DNA from: Diogma glabrata
Lineage: Eukaryota; Arthropoda; Insecta; Diptera; Cylindrotomidae
Direction of reading: 5' to 3'
Length of the DNA: 64,000 nt
NCBI GenBank assembly: GCA_963693315.1
Contig: OY856188.1
Span: 155,700,730 to 155,764,729 of the forward strand
This document shows, in pieces, positions 1-13,989 of the stretch; position 1 is the first letter of the stretch, and every line of letters starts with the position of its first letter. Under the pieces are notes generated by a model. That model made no database searches, was not told the origin of the DNA, and was given only the letters and a program-made list of their open reading frames with translations. The translations under genes and the position numbers were made by a program.

Positions 1-17
1 GCCAAGAAATAGCACAA

Positions 18-2438
18 ATGAAGTCAGGTAACCTGGTCAATCCATCAACTACTTCAGCTCCAGCTAGAGTGAAAACACCCGCATTTGATGGATCTACATC
101 GTATCAGATATTTAAGATGCAATTTGAGATAGCAACAACTGGGGTTGATCACCAGCAAAAAGCAAACGCGCTTATATTAGCATTGAAGGGACCTGCTGCT
201 GAAATTTTGCAGACACTATCAGCGACAGAGCGTGATTGCAACAAGCTAATGGAGGCCTTAGAAGTAAGATACGGGGAAAGTCATATGCAAGCTCTCCATC
301 GCATGCAGCTCAAGACACGAAAACAAGGAGTCAGCGAAACCTTGCAAGAATTAGAGGCTGACATTGTGAGACTGGTTAATCTATCATATCCGAATTATAA
401 CGCTGAACATCGAGACGAACTGGCAGCTGATACATTTATCAATGCTCTTCGAGATGTGCAAATGAGAAATCAGCTGTATCTAAGCGGGAAGAAACTACCT
501 ACGGAAGTCTTAGCATTGGCCCTGCAAATGGAAGCTGGAAAAAGAGCGCTTGCCTTAGATAGAGTACGTAAGATGGAAGTTTCTGAAGAGCCTCTAAAAG
601 CAGCGCTTGATGAAGTGATCATGCATGTCAAAAAGTTGGAAGATAAGCCTGAACGAAATCAACGAAGAAGATCTAGCAGAGTAAGATGCTGGAATTGTGG
701 GCAGTTAGGGCACATCAGACAAGAATGCAAAACACGAGTAGCAGCAAAAGAAGGAGTAGTTCCAGGCCGATTGATGAACCTTTCAAACAAGCAAGTGGAT
801 GTCAAAAAGGAAGGAGATTGCCGCGTTGAACACCGGAAGAGAAGGATACACGGTAACGCTGAAGATCTTTCAAGAAGACCCTGTGTTGAGGAGCGCAAGT
901 CATATAGCAGGACTGAGAGAAAGGAGGCAAATGTCAAAAAGGAAGGAGATTGCCGCGTTGAACACCGGAAGAGAAGGATACATGGTAACGCTGAAGATCT
1001 TTCAAGAAGACCCTGTGTTGAGGAGCGCAAGTCATGTAGCAGGACTGAAGGAAAAGAGGCAATGACAGTGAAGCAAATTAAGTTCCAAACTCCTGACGAT
1101 TGGTGTACCGAGGCAATGAAAAGGGAGCAGCTAAAGGATCCAGCTATGGCTTCAATATTGAAGTGGAAAACCGAGGGAAGGCGACCGGAGTGGAAAGAGG
1201 TAGCACCTTTAAGTACGGAGGTGAAATGCTACTGGGCGCAATGGGACTCACTATTGATTGACAACGGGATACTAAAAAGGAAATGGGAGTCCACTGATGG
1301 AAAGAAAGTGTTAGAACAACTGGTGTTGCCATTAAGTCGAGTGGAAGAGGTACTGGGAAAGCTGCATGGAAGTATTTCTGGAGGACACCTGGGAGTCAAT
1401 AAAACCCTAGCCAAAGTAAGGGAGAGGTTTTATTGGGTACGGTATCGAACAGACGTGGAGCAATGGTGTCGGCGATGCGATACTTGTGCAGCGAGCAAAG
1501 GACCAAAAACTAGAACTCGAGGAGAGATGCAACAGTACAATGTGGGTGCCCCAATGGAGAGAATTGCTATAGACATCGCGGGGCCATTTCCGGAAACGAC
1601 AAAAGGTAACAAATACATCATGGTGGTCATTGATTACTTTACAAAATGGCCGGAAGCCTATGCAATACCGAACCAAGAAGCAGTTACGGTCGCGGAAACA
1701 TTAGTCAATGAATGGGTTTGCAGATATGGAACACCGCTCGAGTTGCATACCGACCAGGGAAGGAATTTCGAATCTCAACTGATGGAAGAGCTATGCAGAA
1801 CACTCGGCATTAGAAAAACACGAACTACACCTATGAACCCACAATCGGATGGCATGGTAGAACGATTCAACCGAACCATGGAAGAACATTTGTTAAAGGT
1901 AGTAGAAGCCAACCAAAGAAATTGGGACAAGGATCTTCCGTTATTCTTGATGGCCTATCGTAGCGCAGTGCACGATACGACAAGTGAAACGCCAGCGAAT
2001 ATCATGTTCGGAAGAGAACTACATCTTCCTAGTGACATCGAGTTTGGCATCCCTGGAGGTCTGGTATCCACGAAAACAGATTATGTGGGACGACTAAGGG
2101 AGAAGATGAATAAAATCCATCAGCAGGTTCGAGACCACATTAAGATTGCCAGTGACAAAATGAAAACCAGGTACGACATAAATGCAAATAGTGGCGGTTT
2201 TCAAGAAGGAGAATTGGTATGGCTATACAACCCCAGAAGAACTAAGGGAAGATCACCCAAGCTGCAGCCAGATTGGGAAGGCCCATATAAAATAATCAAA
2301 CGAATTAATGATGTTATCTACCGCATACAAAAGGGACCCCGTACCAAGATGAAAGTGATACATCTGCAAAGGTTGGCACCGTACCAAGGTAACAGCACCA
2401 ATGCGATCTCTGATATTGTTCGGGACGAACAAAACTAA
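18..2438 (+). CDS. Fused gag-integrase protein of a deleted gypsy element
   Basis: The 806-aa frame has a retrotransposon gag domain (about residues 20-215) and a CCHC zinc knuckle (CWNCGQLGHIRQEC, about residue 224). Next come two 44-aa direct repeats, each holding the motif HGNAEDLSRRPC, which in gypsy pol proteins ends RNase H. Integrase follows: an HHCC zinc domain (about 450-495), a catalytic core with D (AIDIAGPF), D (HTDQGRNFES) and E (DGMVERFNR), and a C-terminal GPY-type module (EGPYKIIKR). Protease and reverse transcriptase are missing. A deletion therefore joined gag to the RNase H tail, and the frame stayed open throughout. The start is the ATG at 18. Known of the family: gag packages RNA and integrase inserts cDNA. 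Inferred: a non-autonomous copy, or less likely a gene kept for its own function. Confidence 0.85.
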   Translation: MKSGNLVNPSTTSAPARVKTPAFDGSTSYQIFKMQFEIATTGVDHQQKANALILALKGPAAEILQTLSATERDCNKLMEALEVRYGESHMQALHRMQLKTRKQGVSETLQELEADIVRLVNLSYPNYNAEHRDELAADTFINALRDVQMRNQLYLSGKKLPTEVLALALQMEAGKRALALDRVRKMEVSEEPLKAALDEVIMHVKKLEDKPERNQRRRSSRVRCWNCGQLGHIRQECKTRVAAKEGVVPGRLMNLSNKQVDVKKEGDCRVEHRKRRIHGNAEDLSRRPCVEERKSYSRTERKEANVKKEGDCRVEHRKRRIHGNAEDLSRRPCVEERKSCSRTEGKEAMTVKQIKFQTPDDWCTEAMKREQLKDPAMASILKWKTEGRRPEWKEVAPLSTEVKCYWAQWDSLLIDNGILKRKWESTDGKKVLEQLVLPLSRVEEVLGKLHGSISGGHLGVNKTLAKVRERFYWVRYRTDVEQWCRRCDTCAASKGPKTRTRGEMQQYNVGAPMERIAIDIAGPFPETTKGNKYIMVVIDYFTKWPEAYAIPNQEAVTVAETLVNEWVCRYGTPLELHTDQGRNFESQLMEELCRTLGIRKTRTTPMNPQSDGMVERFNRTMEEHLLKVVEANQRNWDKDLPLFLMAYRSAVHDTTSETPANIMFGRELHLPSDIEFGIPGGLVSTKTDYVGRLREKMNKIHQQVRDHIKIASDKMKTRYDINANSGGFQEGELVWLYNPRRTKGRSPKLQPDWEGPYKIIKRINDVIYRIQKGPRTKMKVIHLQRLAPYQGNSTNAISDIVRDEQN
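799..1062 (+). repeat. Two 132-bp direct repeats inside the gag-integrase frame
   Basis: Bases 799-930 and 931-1062 are nearly identical copies of 132 bp (44 codons), so the duplication preserves the frame. Each copy encodes the end-of-RNase-H motif. The copies differ at only a few bases, so the duplication looks recent. Confidence 0.9.
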
Positions 2439-2449
2439 ATGGAGGGCAA

Positions 2450-3426
<977 letters not shown>

Positions 3427-6114
3427 ACAAGTTCTTGGACAAGTTCGCGAGCTGGCCATATCCGGGTACAGGTTAAGTGACTAGAGCAAAAAAGTCGAAT
3501 AATCTAAGGCGTTATAACTTCCGTTTGAATCATAATATTTTAATAAAATTTATAAATATTGAATATTTGAACATATTTCTATCATTTTTTTTCCAATTGA
3601 CAACCTTGGCGTTCCAGGTTCCTGAAAGTTGCTGTTTTAAAATTTTAATATACTTTGTTGTCCTTGATCTTGCTGAAAATGGCCAATCTCACATTTGAAA
3701 ACTGTTGCACACATTAGATAAAACAAAAATCTTTCGAAAATTTAAAAAAAAAGCAGCTGTTAAAACGAAAACAAACGCAAACAGCCACAACAACAGCCTT
3801 CCTCATTTATGAGTTTATGTTGTTTAAACTCATACTAGCTTTTAGTTAAACTTTTCAACTTTAACCTCAGAGATTTTCAGCTTTCTAACCCAAGAGATTT
3901 CAATGAAATTAGCGTTATACTAATCTAATGATGGTACTATCACGCCATATATTTACAACAAATTCCCTAAAAATATTCCATAGAAACCGAAGTATAATAT
4001 TAAATAAATTTTCTTTTGTTCTGTTTTTGAGTTTTTATTTTTTTTTCGTTGTTTTGAATGTTTGTTGTTGTTGTTTTGAATATTCATTATTGTTTTAAAT
4101 TAAGGAATATTTTCTTGGGAAATTTGGAATATATTGGAAGTGGGTTAGTTGAAATAAATATATGCATATTGAATACACATTTCAAAAGTTTTCCTAAATT
4201 GTTAGATATTTGAGGTGTAAAAGTTGTTTGATAATTTTTGATTATAAATTATGTGTGGTGGTGTTGTAGGGCTGACGTTGTGAGAACGTTTATTTACTCT
4301 TTGGTGAATTTAATATGTTATTAATAGTAGTTTTAAACAAATTAAACTGTTCCGAAATTGCATTGATAAAATAGTTTCCGTTTATGTTTATTGTTTGGTT
4401 GGTTATTAATAATTTTTTTGGATTATTCTGTTTCTACTTAAATCATTTATTTAAACTAATCTGACACATCCAATTCTAATTGTACACAAAGCTGTCTGGT
4501 CCCGAAATCTACCTTTTTTTAGCGGATATACGGGCCGCTTGGACTTTTTTATTATACAAACGATTACTGAGCTTTCAATAAAAAATAAGCAAGTGAAGGT
4601 CTGAGACTCTGGCGACCCCCATACGCGAAAAGAACCACGATCACCACGTCCAACCCCATACTTCATCACACAATTACACACTTTTATATCTCATACACTC
4701 GTATAATCTCACACCTCATACACTCTCGCACCTTATAAACTCATACGTACATTTATACACTCAAGTTGCAATTGAAATATAATATAAATGAAAATTGTTG
4801 GAGAGAAAAACAAATAAAGCAATACATAGATCTATAATCCAAAAAAAAAAGATTGAGGTTTTAAACTTTAAAATAATACTCTGCAACGTTGGATTACAAT
4901 AGTTAGATAGTCGTAAATAAAAAAAAAATTTTATCATCATCCATTCAGTCCGCAAATTTTTTTCCCTTTTTTTTTATGGTCGCAAATCACAAAACGGATT
5001 CCTTTTAGTTTCTGACAATACCAAAATTAGAATTATTGGTTGACCCAAGTCGCTCTAATATTTTCAAATCTATTTTACTTCATTTGTCATACACTGAAGG
5101 AAACATCGGAACATTATTCTATTTACGGTCTGTTTCAGACCAAGATACCATGGGTTGCGATCAGTGAACGACACAACTTCATGAAATCCACAAATAACCG
5201 AAATGTCGACCTTTGATGGTGAATAACGACTGATCGTGTTACGAAAATTTTCATATTCATCTTGAAAAGCATTAACAGTAACTGTAGTTTGTTTATTTGT
5301 AATATTATATGAGGAGATTGGTATGAATAATTCCGGACCTGCGAAATCTATTATTACCTTCTGGTGTAATAATTGTTGAATTGGGAAATCGTGAATAATT
5401 TATCAAAAAAAACTTTACCTTCCGAAAACATGATTTTAAACTCAGCACCCACTACATTAATAATAAAAATTATCAACAGTTGTAATCAAATAGTTTTGGG
5501 TTAATTTCAAAGAATATTATCATTATTTGTGATATTAGGGACCTTGCAACCATTAGCTATTATTTTTGTGTTCCTTCATATTTTCCAACAACATATTATT
5601 GCTAAGAAAGGATTAAATCCCATAAGATAATGCACTAGTTAAAATTTAAATAAAAAATAAACATATAAATATTATGGGTTCAATCACCCACTCATACACA
5701 ACCCAGGCATACCCGCACACGTACACGCACTCACGCACCCCTTCATACATACATACACACCCTCACATATTTTAAACACATATTTTAAAAAAAACTAAAA
5801 AAAAACCCATAGATAGTCTAGATCCCGCTTCCTCAAGCCGATTCCTTATTTAGCCCATAATACCCCCAAGTATGAGTCATAATTATTTAGTTTCAGCCGT
5901 TGATTAAGGTGGTAGATGGCACAGCACAAAATAACTGGATGGCTTACCATATAATCCAAAAGATACGACGAAAATGATGCAATGGAGATAGAGGTGACAA
6001 TAGTAAATTTTAGTTCCAGAGTACACGATAACTATTGTAAATTTGGTGTTCTTGAATGCGGGCGCAGTACATCGAACATAAAATACTTTATCTCTCTTTT
6101 TATATAATCTTGGT

Positions 6115-6390
6115 TAAATTACGTTATAATTTTAATAGTAATAGACAATCTATAACTGAGTTCATTAAACACATTGATATAAATCAAATTTTGATTAAAA
6201 TCTATCAAATTAGACGTCACAAGGACACAAATTAAGTTATTATTTTTTTTTGTTACACCAAGTTATAATTCAATAGTATTACACACACTATAATTGAGTT
6301 TAATAAACACATTGATGTAAAATAAAATTTTAATTCTAAGTTAATAAATTAGACGTCACAATGACACAAATTAAGTTATTATTTGTTTAC
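6115..6390. repeat. Diverged 138-bp tandem duplication
   Basis: Two adjacent copies share AAACACATTGAT (6167 and 6305) and TTAGACGTCACAA followed by GACACAAATTAAG. The period is 138 bp. The copies differ by scattered substitutions. No coding potential was seen. Confidence 0.75.
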
Positions 6391-7775
6391 ATATAACATT
6401 CTTCTCTATCATAATTGAATTCTTCTAAGTTGTCAGTGACTTTCTCACCGCCATTTATAAAAACCCGAAACTAACAAAACTAGTTTGTGTATTAATTTTT
6501 TAATGAATTGACCTTGTTCGATTTCTTTCCGATGGTGTAACCGCATGGATTTTGGATTTATTTTAACAATTTGACGACGTTACACAATTAAATTTAACTA
6601 AACAAGCACGAACAACTTAGAATATAACTCACGAATTGTATTATACGTCTGTTGGACTACACAGTACATATAAATTTCTTTTGTTTTGGTTGAGACACAT
6701 TTGGTATTTACATTTTTACAGCACATAGATTGTAATCCCAGAATAGAAATTGTAATCTTTATCCCGACTCAACTGGATGACCAGATTTATTCTTTTTTTT
6801 TTTGTTGTTATTGATTCTTCATCAAAGAAAAACTCCATATATAGGCTAGGCGTATTTATAGGCAAAAGTAGCGACCGTTTTTACATCACAAATCAATAAA
6901 CAAAATAAGTCTGTTTATTGGACAATCTCGTTCGATAAATATGTGTACTAAGAGTGTCTTCACTTTTCTACTATAACTGGAAGGGAACTATAAACAGAGA
7001 CATCTATTATGGAACGATTATAGTAAATTACATTTATTAGTGTATCCACTAAGGAATTCTTATAACCACCGGGTATTAAAATTGGAAACTACAACAAAAT
7101 TTATAGAAGAATAATGATTGTAAGATCCATATATGAACATAGCGCGATTGTGTAATAATGATATAGCACAACCCCTTTAGGACAACTCTCCAGCGATCAA
7201 CGAATACAAACTGAATATAAGAAGTTATATTGGGAAATAGCACCCAACTATTTTAAGACAATCTTTTTTCTTGCGGAAAAAGGTGAGGGGTGGTTACGAC
7301 ATCTTGTTTATTACGACATCTTTCGTTGAGGGAAGTGGAAGGTAGACATTTGCAGAAAGTGTGAATAACAAACGCATCTGACACATCATATTGTTGAAAA
7401 TATAACTTTTTTTAAACTTCCCTAACATGGTGAATCAATTAGATAAACGAACATTTTATATATATACACTTTTGGCAACAATTTTGCAATCTAACCCTAA
7501 TGAGAAAGTGCAAACTTTTTTAAAGTTGAAATTTCCTTATTTATTTATTTATTCATTCCCAAAATGTCTTCATTTCTTTTCATTTCGATTTTATCACTCA
7601 TTTTTAAACTTTCAACACAATTTCAAAATTCATTTTTACAAATTTAACTATTTATAAATATTTTAGAAATTAAATTTGAAAAGTAAACCTTGATTTTATT
7701 AAGAAATGTAATATTAGGAAAATCAAATCATATTGACTTAATGTTTTTTTTTACATCAATAACATCAAAATAATA

Positions 7776-7883
7776 GTACATTATTTAATTACGAGCTAAA
7801 GTGATACTTTTTGTGTTGAGTCTATAGTTTGACAATTATAGACGATACACAAAAAGTCACTTTAGCTCCGAATTAAATACACT
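7776..7883. repeat. Foldback hairpin (MITE-like)
   Basis: The left arm contains GAGCTAAAGTGATACTTTTT and the right arm AAAAAGTCACTTTAGCTC, around a loop of about 30 bp. The similarity continues outwards through TTTAATT and GTA. The arms are about 40 bp. No coding content. Confidence 0.8.
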
Positions 7884-8037
7884 ATTTTTACGGCAAACGT
7901 TTATATTTTGTATAAATATGAAATTAATACATCAACATTTTTATAAATATGAATTTTTATCGTCATAATTACTTCCAAGAAAGAGAAAAAAACATTTAAA
8001 TTTGTATGAATTAAATTTTTTTTATCAAAGCAGCCTT

Positions 8038-8225
8038 TTCAAAATTTCATAATCCAATTGAAATAGTTGTTATTTTGTTGTCATAGTTTTACACAAATTC
8101 CAAATTTCATTACCCAATGAAACAGTTTCTAATGTTTTGTTGTCATGGTAACATACAATAATTCAAAATATCATAATCCAATGAGAATCAACTTATTTTT
8201 TGATGTCATAGTTATACAATATGTT
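8038..8225. repeat. Three-copy degenerate tandem repeat, about 63 bp
   Basis: The motif TTTCATAATCCAAT...TTGTTGTCATAGTT recurs three times with a spacing of about 63 bp and many substitutions. Confidence 0.6.
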
Positions 8226-8471
8226 TAAAAAAAAATAACAAAATAACAAATAACAAATGCTACTTTACAGCCGCCGGCGTATAAAATAAAAATGGCGTTA
8301 CTTTTGCAGCCGGAGGCTCAAAAATAAGACTTTAACTAACTTCCTAGCGACAGTGAAGTTAAACTTTACAGCCGTTTGCCAAAAAACAACTTTATTTTAT
8401 CACCAAACAAATAGTAGGTGTTAACTTTGTAATTTTATTTATTAGTTAGTTTTATTTCATTCACTTTTATT

Positions 8472-8600
8472 TTGTATATAAAATGTGTTGTGTAGCAGGA
8501 ATTACAATATTTGTCACAACACATAAAAGATATAAGACCAAGGTCCCACACAACAACATGCGTTCTAAGGTGTTGATTTGAAATTTGCGACCATTTGTTT
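8472..8600 (-). mobile_element. LINE 3'-tail fragment
   Basis: On the minus strand this matches the 3' UTR seen at the ends of LINE copies A and B: GACCTTGGTC-like sequence, a CACAACA run, then CTACACAACACATTTTATA. No coding part is retained, so it is a severely 5'-truncated copy or a non-autonomous element sharing the LINE tail. Confidence 0.6.
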
Positions 8601-8912
8601 TTTGTTTATTTTTTTTATATTTTATAGATGGAATAACATAAAAGGAATTTTATAGAATGAATAATAGAAAGAATTTTTTTATAGACGGAGTAAGTAAAAA
8701 ATAAATCCTATCACATAAATCCTATCAAATATGACAATATTTCATGAAAGGATAGAAAAAATAAAAATAAAATAAAAGGTAAACAGCAAATTTGTTTTAA
8801 CAATTTGCAGGAACAAAACTAAAATGTGGTTGCCAATAATCCAGCTTTAGTGGCATGTTCCTTGATCATGCGACGCACTTTCTTCATCAATGATTAAAGT
8901 CCATACATAAAG

Positions 8913-11815
8913 TTTTTTTTAATAAAAAGTGTTGTGTAGTAGGAATTACAAAATGTGTCACAACAACACACACATACCTTTTAAGACCTAGGTCCCACAA
9001 CAACATGCATCTTGAGGTGTTGGTGGACGCTTTTTTTAAATCTTTGTTGATTGAAGGCACTCGAGACTATTGATTCGGGCAAAGCATTCCATTTGTACGA
9101 TGTACGCACAAAGAAATCCCTTTGCATTTTATTACTATGACAGTGAGTAATCTCGACAGTTTAACTGTTTGCACAAACCGATTGACGAGTTAAACGGGGA
9201 AAAACATATGTCTGAGGCGTTATGGACCTGACTTCATCCGAGCACTGCTGGTGACGATATTTATAAAAAACAACGAGATCAGCAACAGTGCGACGATGTT
9301 GTAGGGAATCAAGATGTTAAATTTCGATCACCAACAGTTCGTATAGCACGCTTTTGAACAAAGTCCAAAAGAGCTAGGATGGTAACAGATGCAGCGCCCC
9401 AAACTTAACAACAATGCAGGACCCAATATAGGACTCCATGCAGGGACGAATATAGGACTTATAAATGTGGAGTAATTGTTGCGAAGTAAAATATTTTTTA
9501 CATCTATATATGAGGCCGAGTTTTCTTGACGCGCTCTTTGCCATGGCCATTATATGATCGTTTCAGAGGAAGTCATTGGATATTGTGACTCCCAATAAAC
9601 GAATGCTTTCACATTCGTCTATTTGGTCGTCACATACATATCGTTCGGAAACTCAGTTTTTGATCTGGAAACAATCAATAGCTGTGTTTTGGTGGAATTA
9701 AAATTGACCAAATTTTTATCACCCCAATCGGCGACTTTTTTTAGTGCCTCGTTTACATTCGTGGCAGCGTTTCTCCGGGCGGGATTTATTCGTTCATGCA
9801 TTTTACCCTTTGAAGATAGGAGGACGAATGACTTGTGCAGTGTACTATCATCTGCAAAACTATTTATTGGGTTACTGGTGATATGCAACAGTTCGTTGAT
9901 ATAAATTAAAAATAAAGTGGGAGATAAAACTGAGCCTTGGGGTACACCAGCGGTTATTAATTTAGACTCAGAAGAGAAGCCATCTATATATACCGTCACC
10001 GAGATGTTTCGGTTGGATAGAAAAATTTGAATCAACTTCACGACTGTGGGATGAAAACCGTACGCATCCAGCTTGTTGATCAAGTTTGCATGCTAGATTC
10101 AATCAAATGCTTTTGAGATGTCTAATGCGATCACGTATGTTTCACCACCTTTCTCAATTATGCTATTCCAAAGATGTGCCACATAGTTCAATAGATTGGT
10201 TATTGATCTTTTGTTTCTAAAACCGTATTGGCTGTCAGATATCAAATGATTGTCTTCCAAAAATTTGGATATGTGTGAATTAATATAATGCTCGTATATT
10301 TTAGACATGACTGGGAGTAAGGCTATTGGTCAATAATTTGAAACATCACATTTCGTTCCTTTTTTTGGGACAGGCTGGCTTAGGCCAACTTCCAGCAGGA
10401 TGGAAAATACCAGATTTATAGGATTTATAGAATATATTGGTGAGAGTTGGTGCAAGTTCCTTTGAAAATGTTTCCAGAATAATAGCAGGAATGTTGTCCA
10501 GACCAGAGGCTTTGTTGTTGTTTAACCCCCTTAAAAGTCTTTCGACAATTTTGGGTTTGTATTTCTTTAGGAGTTTCTAAAACTGTTGAATTTGAAGCAA
10601 AGTGTTCCACGAACAATGTAGCTCTCCTTGCAGGGTCAGTCACCATCAATTATAGGAGGGATAGAAGATTTCGTACCAAAATTTAAAGAATTAATGGCAT
10701 TGTAAAAACTTTTGTCAGAAATTGACATACTCGAAAGTTTTACCGCTTTCGCTCTGTCAATCTCTGCTTCTTCGTTTTCAATTATATGGTTTGATATTTT
10801 ATTGGCCTTTAAATATTGGGATCGATTAACAGAGTTCTTTTTATGAATCCAAATATTAAATAATCTACGTTTGTTTTTAAGAGCCAATTTGGCTGTCTTC
10901 GAAAACAAATATTTTTGTTGGGGTCTCATTAATGAAAAGGGAACAAATTTCTTAATAGCGAATTGAATGGTTTTAGTAAAGTTTTGAAGAGAAACATTTA
11001 CATCGTCAGTATAAAAACATTGGCGACCAAAAGAGAAAACTTCGGAAACCATTGGTGTCCATTTTTGAAAAGTGAAATACTTTACGAGGCTTGGGAACTC
11101 TAGTTTGTAGCAAATCAGTTTTGATAACTGATGTGATTAGATAATGGTAAGAATTTCCAATACTACCCTTAATGACATCGACACTCGTAATATCTGGCAT
11201 TGATTTGAGATAGAGGTCTAGGAGAAAACTTTTATCACCGCCATTACGAGGAGTGAAAGTTGGGCTTTTTACAATCTGCGTCAGGTCGTGCGATGCAGCA
11301 AATATTTCTGCCTGCCTTCCATTGTTGTAGTCGTCGCTCATTTTGGAAAATTCTCACCACGATTTGTTGTGGACGTTGAGGTCACCGGTAACGATAACCT
11401 CACAATTTTGAGATTGGGCTCTAATTTCGTCGACAACATTTGTCAAGAGATTAAAAAAATTGGAATTATGTTTGTTTGGGGACCGGTATAGAGCTATTGT
11501 GCAAAAAGAAATTTCAGGTAGACAAACCTTTAATACAACTGTGCTGTAGGCATCACCATGTAGTTCATAATTGGAAAAGCGTACAAGTAGAAAGCACATA
11601 CACCTTTATAAAGTTTAAAAGCTGATTCAAGCCTATATTTGGGATTTAATGTTACGTCATAGGGATAGTTTTCAGAAACTTGTGTTTCTGTAAGAAAAAG
11701 AATGTGCGGTTGGTCGTGCTCTAAATGAAGTTGCACGGCGTCACGGTTGGCATTCAATCCACAAATATTTTGGATGTGTATTTTAAATTTTTTATCAAAT
11801 GTAATAGTCATTTGA
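8913..11815 (-). mobile_element. LINE retrotransposon copy A (Jockey-like group), decayed
   Basis: This minus-strand element is homologous along its length to the better-preserved copy at 39584-42721. The 3' end is a short poly(A) run (T run 8913-8920 on the plus strand) after the shared 3' UTR. The 5' limit is uncertain. Sequence beyond 11815 is a different dispersed repeat, also present at 17 and 35 kb. Confidence 0.85.
8981..11811 (-). pseudogene. Endonuclease-reverse transcriptase (ORF2) of LINE copy A
   Basis: Pieces in several frames, read from 11811 leftwards, give an APE-type endonuclease (NICGLNA, FLTETQVSE, TGDLNVHNKSW, IGNSYHYL, where SDH has become SYH). Reverse transcriptase motifs follow: ALDISKAFD (A), GVPQGSVLSPTLFLIYINEL (B) and NSFADDSTL (C, catalytic DD kept). 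Frame changes occur near 11.55, 11.34, 11.03, 10.64, 10.3 and 10.09 kb, and the C-terminal part to 8981 is also broken. Copy A has a start Met (MTITFDKKFKIH) that copy B lacks near the same point. No intact product is possible. Confidence 0.85.
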
Positions 11816-11934
11816 TCAAACTATAATTTATTTTAAAAATGGATAACTAAACAATAAATCCTATGATATAATAAAATAAGACGTAGGCCAATATTTCATG
11901 ATAGGATGTAAGATATAATGAACAGGAAACGACG

Positions 11935-12150
11935 TGGCATCATTAAGAAATACTCCATAGCTAAGATTGAGGGTGCTACCGTTGACTGAATAGAGTTCAT
12001 CCGCAAGCACCCTTATGATATCACCTTGGCTAGTGATGTCTCACTGCTATTTCCAATGGTGTGTGATATCTCACGTTAGCCTTTATGTCAATAGCAGAGA
12101 CTGGAGTACGCGGAGTTGTCACTCCCGTAGTTCAAAAATAACTTAGATGG
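11935..12150 (+). repeat. Dispersed repeat X, copy 1
   Basis: Shares GAGGGTGCTNNCNTTGACTGAATAGAG and a following stretch of about 150 bp with 35285-35500 (same strand) and 16985-17210 (opposite strand). All copies are diverged. A conceptual translation keeps scattered similarity (DISR, GVV.PV), so the ancestor may have been coding, but I do not recognise it. Confidence 0.6.
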
Positions 12151-12155
12151 GAAAT

Positions 12156-13369
12156 CATATATTTTCCGTCAAGTGATAAAAACTTATCACTTCAACGCTT
12201 CCTAGTTACAGAATTTGATTGCTGTAGATATATAAAATGTGATAAATATTCAATTTTAAAAGTTAAAAAAATTCGATAGAAATACATAACTAGTTCTTCA
12301 CTCCACAAAATTTTACAAAATTTCAAAATTCTAATAAAACATATAAATCGTTCCAAATTCTAATCTTAAGCCATTTTTTTCAAGTTTTCAATTACTGTAA
12401 AAAGTTTATTTCCTTTTTATTGAATTATATGGTCATTCAAACCGTACATAATATCATATTTGAAGACATCGAATATGGAGATTTTAATCAAAAACATTGA
12501 TAAGATTTTTGTAGAAAATGACCTTTTTTGTAAGGGTTTTGTCGTTGATTTGATAGAGATATACGAGATATTAAAATATTGCTGTTATATATACTTTTAA
12601 GTTTAACGTGATATATTCAGCCTGTGGAAAAATTTTAAAACAGAACACCCAATAATATTCAAATGAGCACGAAAATTCAAGCAACATAGTTAGTGATTGA
12701 AAGTAATTGGAGCGAAACTTCTATATCTATAGCCATTTTAAAATAAAAAGCAAAACTTCGGTTTCTATGTGTTATTGTATGACACGACAACTCTTATTTA
12801 AAAAAAAATTAATTGTGTGTATGCACCAGGTGCGCATATCTGAAGTGAAATTTCTTAACGTTTAGGCAGTTAAATTCATGTTATATTCAAACATTTTAAG
12901 ATTAAAGATTAAAATTAATATAAAGATTAAAATTAAGTAAATAAAGTGTATAAATAAATATACAATACTGATTAAATTCATATTATTTTCAACGTGGATG
13001 TGTATATTTTACATGGATACTGATTTATTTTATGTTTACTTTCAATTCAGAAGTTTCTCGTAAAAATTTAAAAATCAAGAAAAACTGATCCCTCAATGCG
13101 TCGAAATTATCAAACAAAATACAAAGAATCCTTTTAATAATTGATTTAAAATTCGCTTTAAAAGAAGATAATCAAAAATCATATTTGTTATCCCTAAATC
13201 TCAAATTGCCTGTTTTTTCTTCAATATTTTCGTTTCTCATTCTTTGATTTTAATATTAATCTTTATTTTAAAAATAACTTTAAAAATAATTTTACTATTG
13301 CATAATTTTGGGACAAATTTAATAGACATTTTACACATACAATTATTATTTTATTTCATTTTATTGTAA
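12156..13369. other. Gene-free AT-rich stretch
   Basis: Nothing recognisable: no open frame of note and no long inverted or tandem repeat seen. Confidence 0.5.
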
Positions 13370-13880
13370 ACTAGGGGGTATCCCGCGAGATTCGCTCACA
13401 ATATATACAACAAAATCCTCATAAACAACAAATGATAAAATCTTGCAAGTCAGGATTTAAAACATATACAACAAAATACAAATTTGTCTCTATATAATAA
13501 AAACAACTCATAAAATAACAAATGAGAAAATTTCGCAAGTAAAAATTTAACAATTAAAGCCAAAAAACAATTTTCCCTCCAACGAATAAATACTTTAAAA
13601 CAACAAAACAATTTTAATAAATACTTTAGAACAATTAAAACCAAATTAAAATGTAATCAACATTTAAGCAAACTCTTACGAAAATCCAATTTGTTGCTAT
13701 TAATTAAGTACCGAAGTTGCTAGAAATCAAAAATTATATTATAAAAACTACAAAATCTATAGACAAAAGTAGTCTATTATACTTCTGACATCACTTTCTT
13801 TATATATGTCAAGTTTCATCTAAATCGATTCAGCCGTTTCGAAGCTTATCCCGAACAGACAAACAGACACTCGAATTTTA
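13370..13880 (-). mobile_element. Non-autonomous Helitron-like element
   Basis: On the minus strand the sequence ends GCGGGATACCCCCTAGT, resembling Helitron 3' ends (GC-rich hairpin then CTAGT). It begins near 13880 with an AT-rich start and GAGTGTCTGTTTGTCTGTT, a 5' pattern frequent in insect Helitrons. The interior is AT-rich, with two diverged direct repeats (ATACAACAAAAT followed by AAATGANAAAAT). No coding sequence was seen. The exact 5' end is unclear. Confidence 0.5.
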
Positions 13881-13989
13881 TTTATATAAAAAATGAAAAA
13901 TGATTTCCAAATGTGAAGCCGAAAATGGTAATCATTAGCATTTTAGATAAATTATCAGTTGTAATTTCCCAAGGGCGGTCATAATTCCA

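Noticed and set aside
4451..4955. Minus-strand frames of 64-76 codons
   Set aside because: Composition follows AT-rich and CTCATACACTC-type simple sequence; no domain, no splice context.
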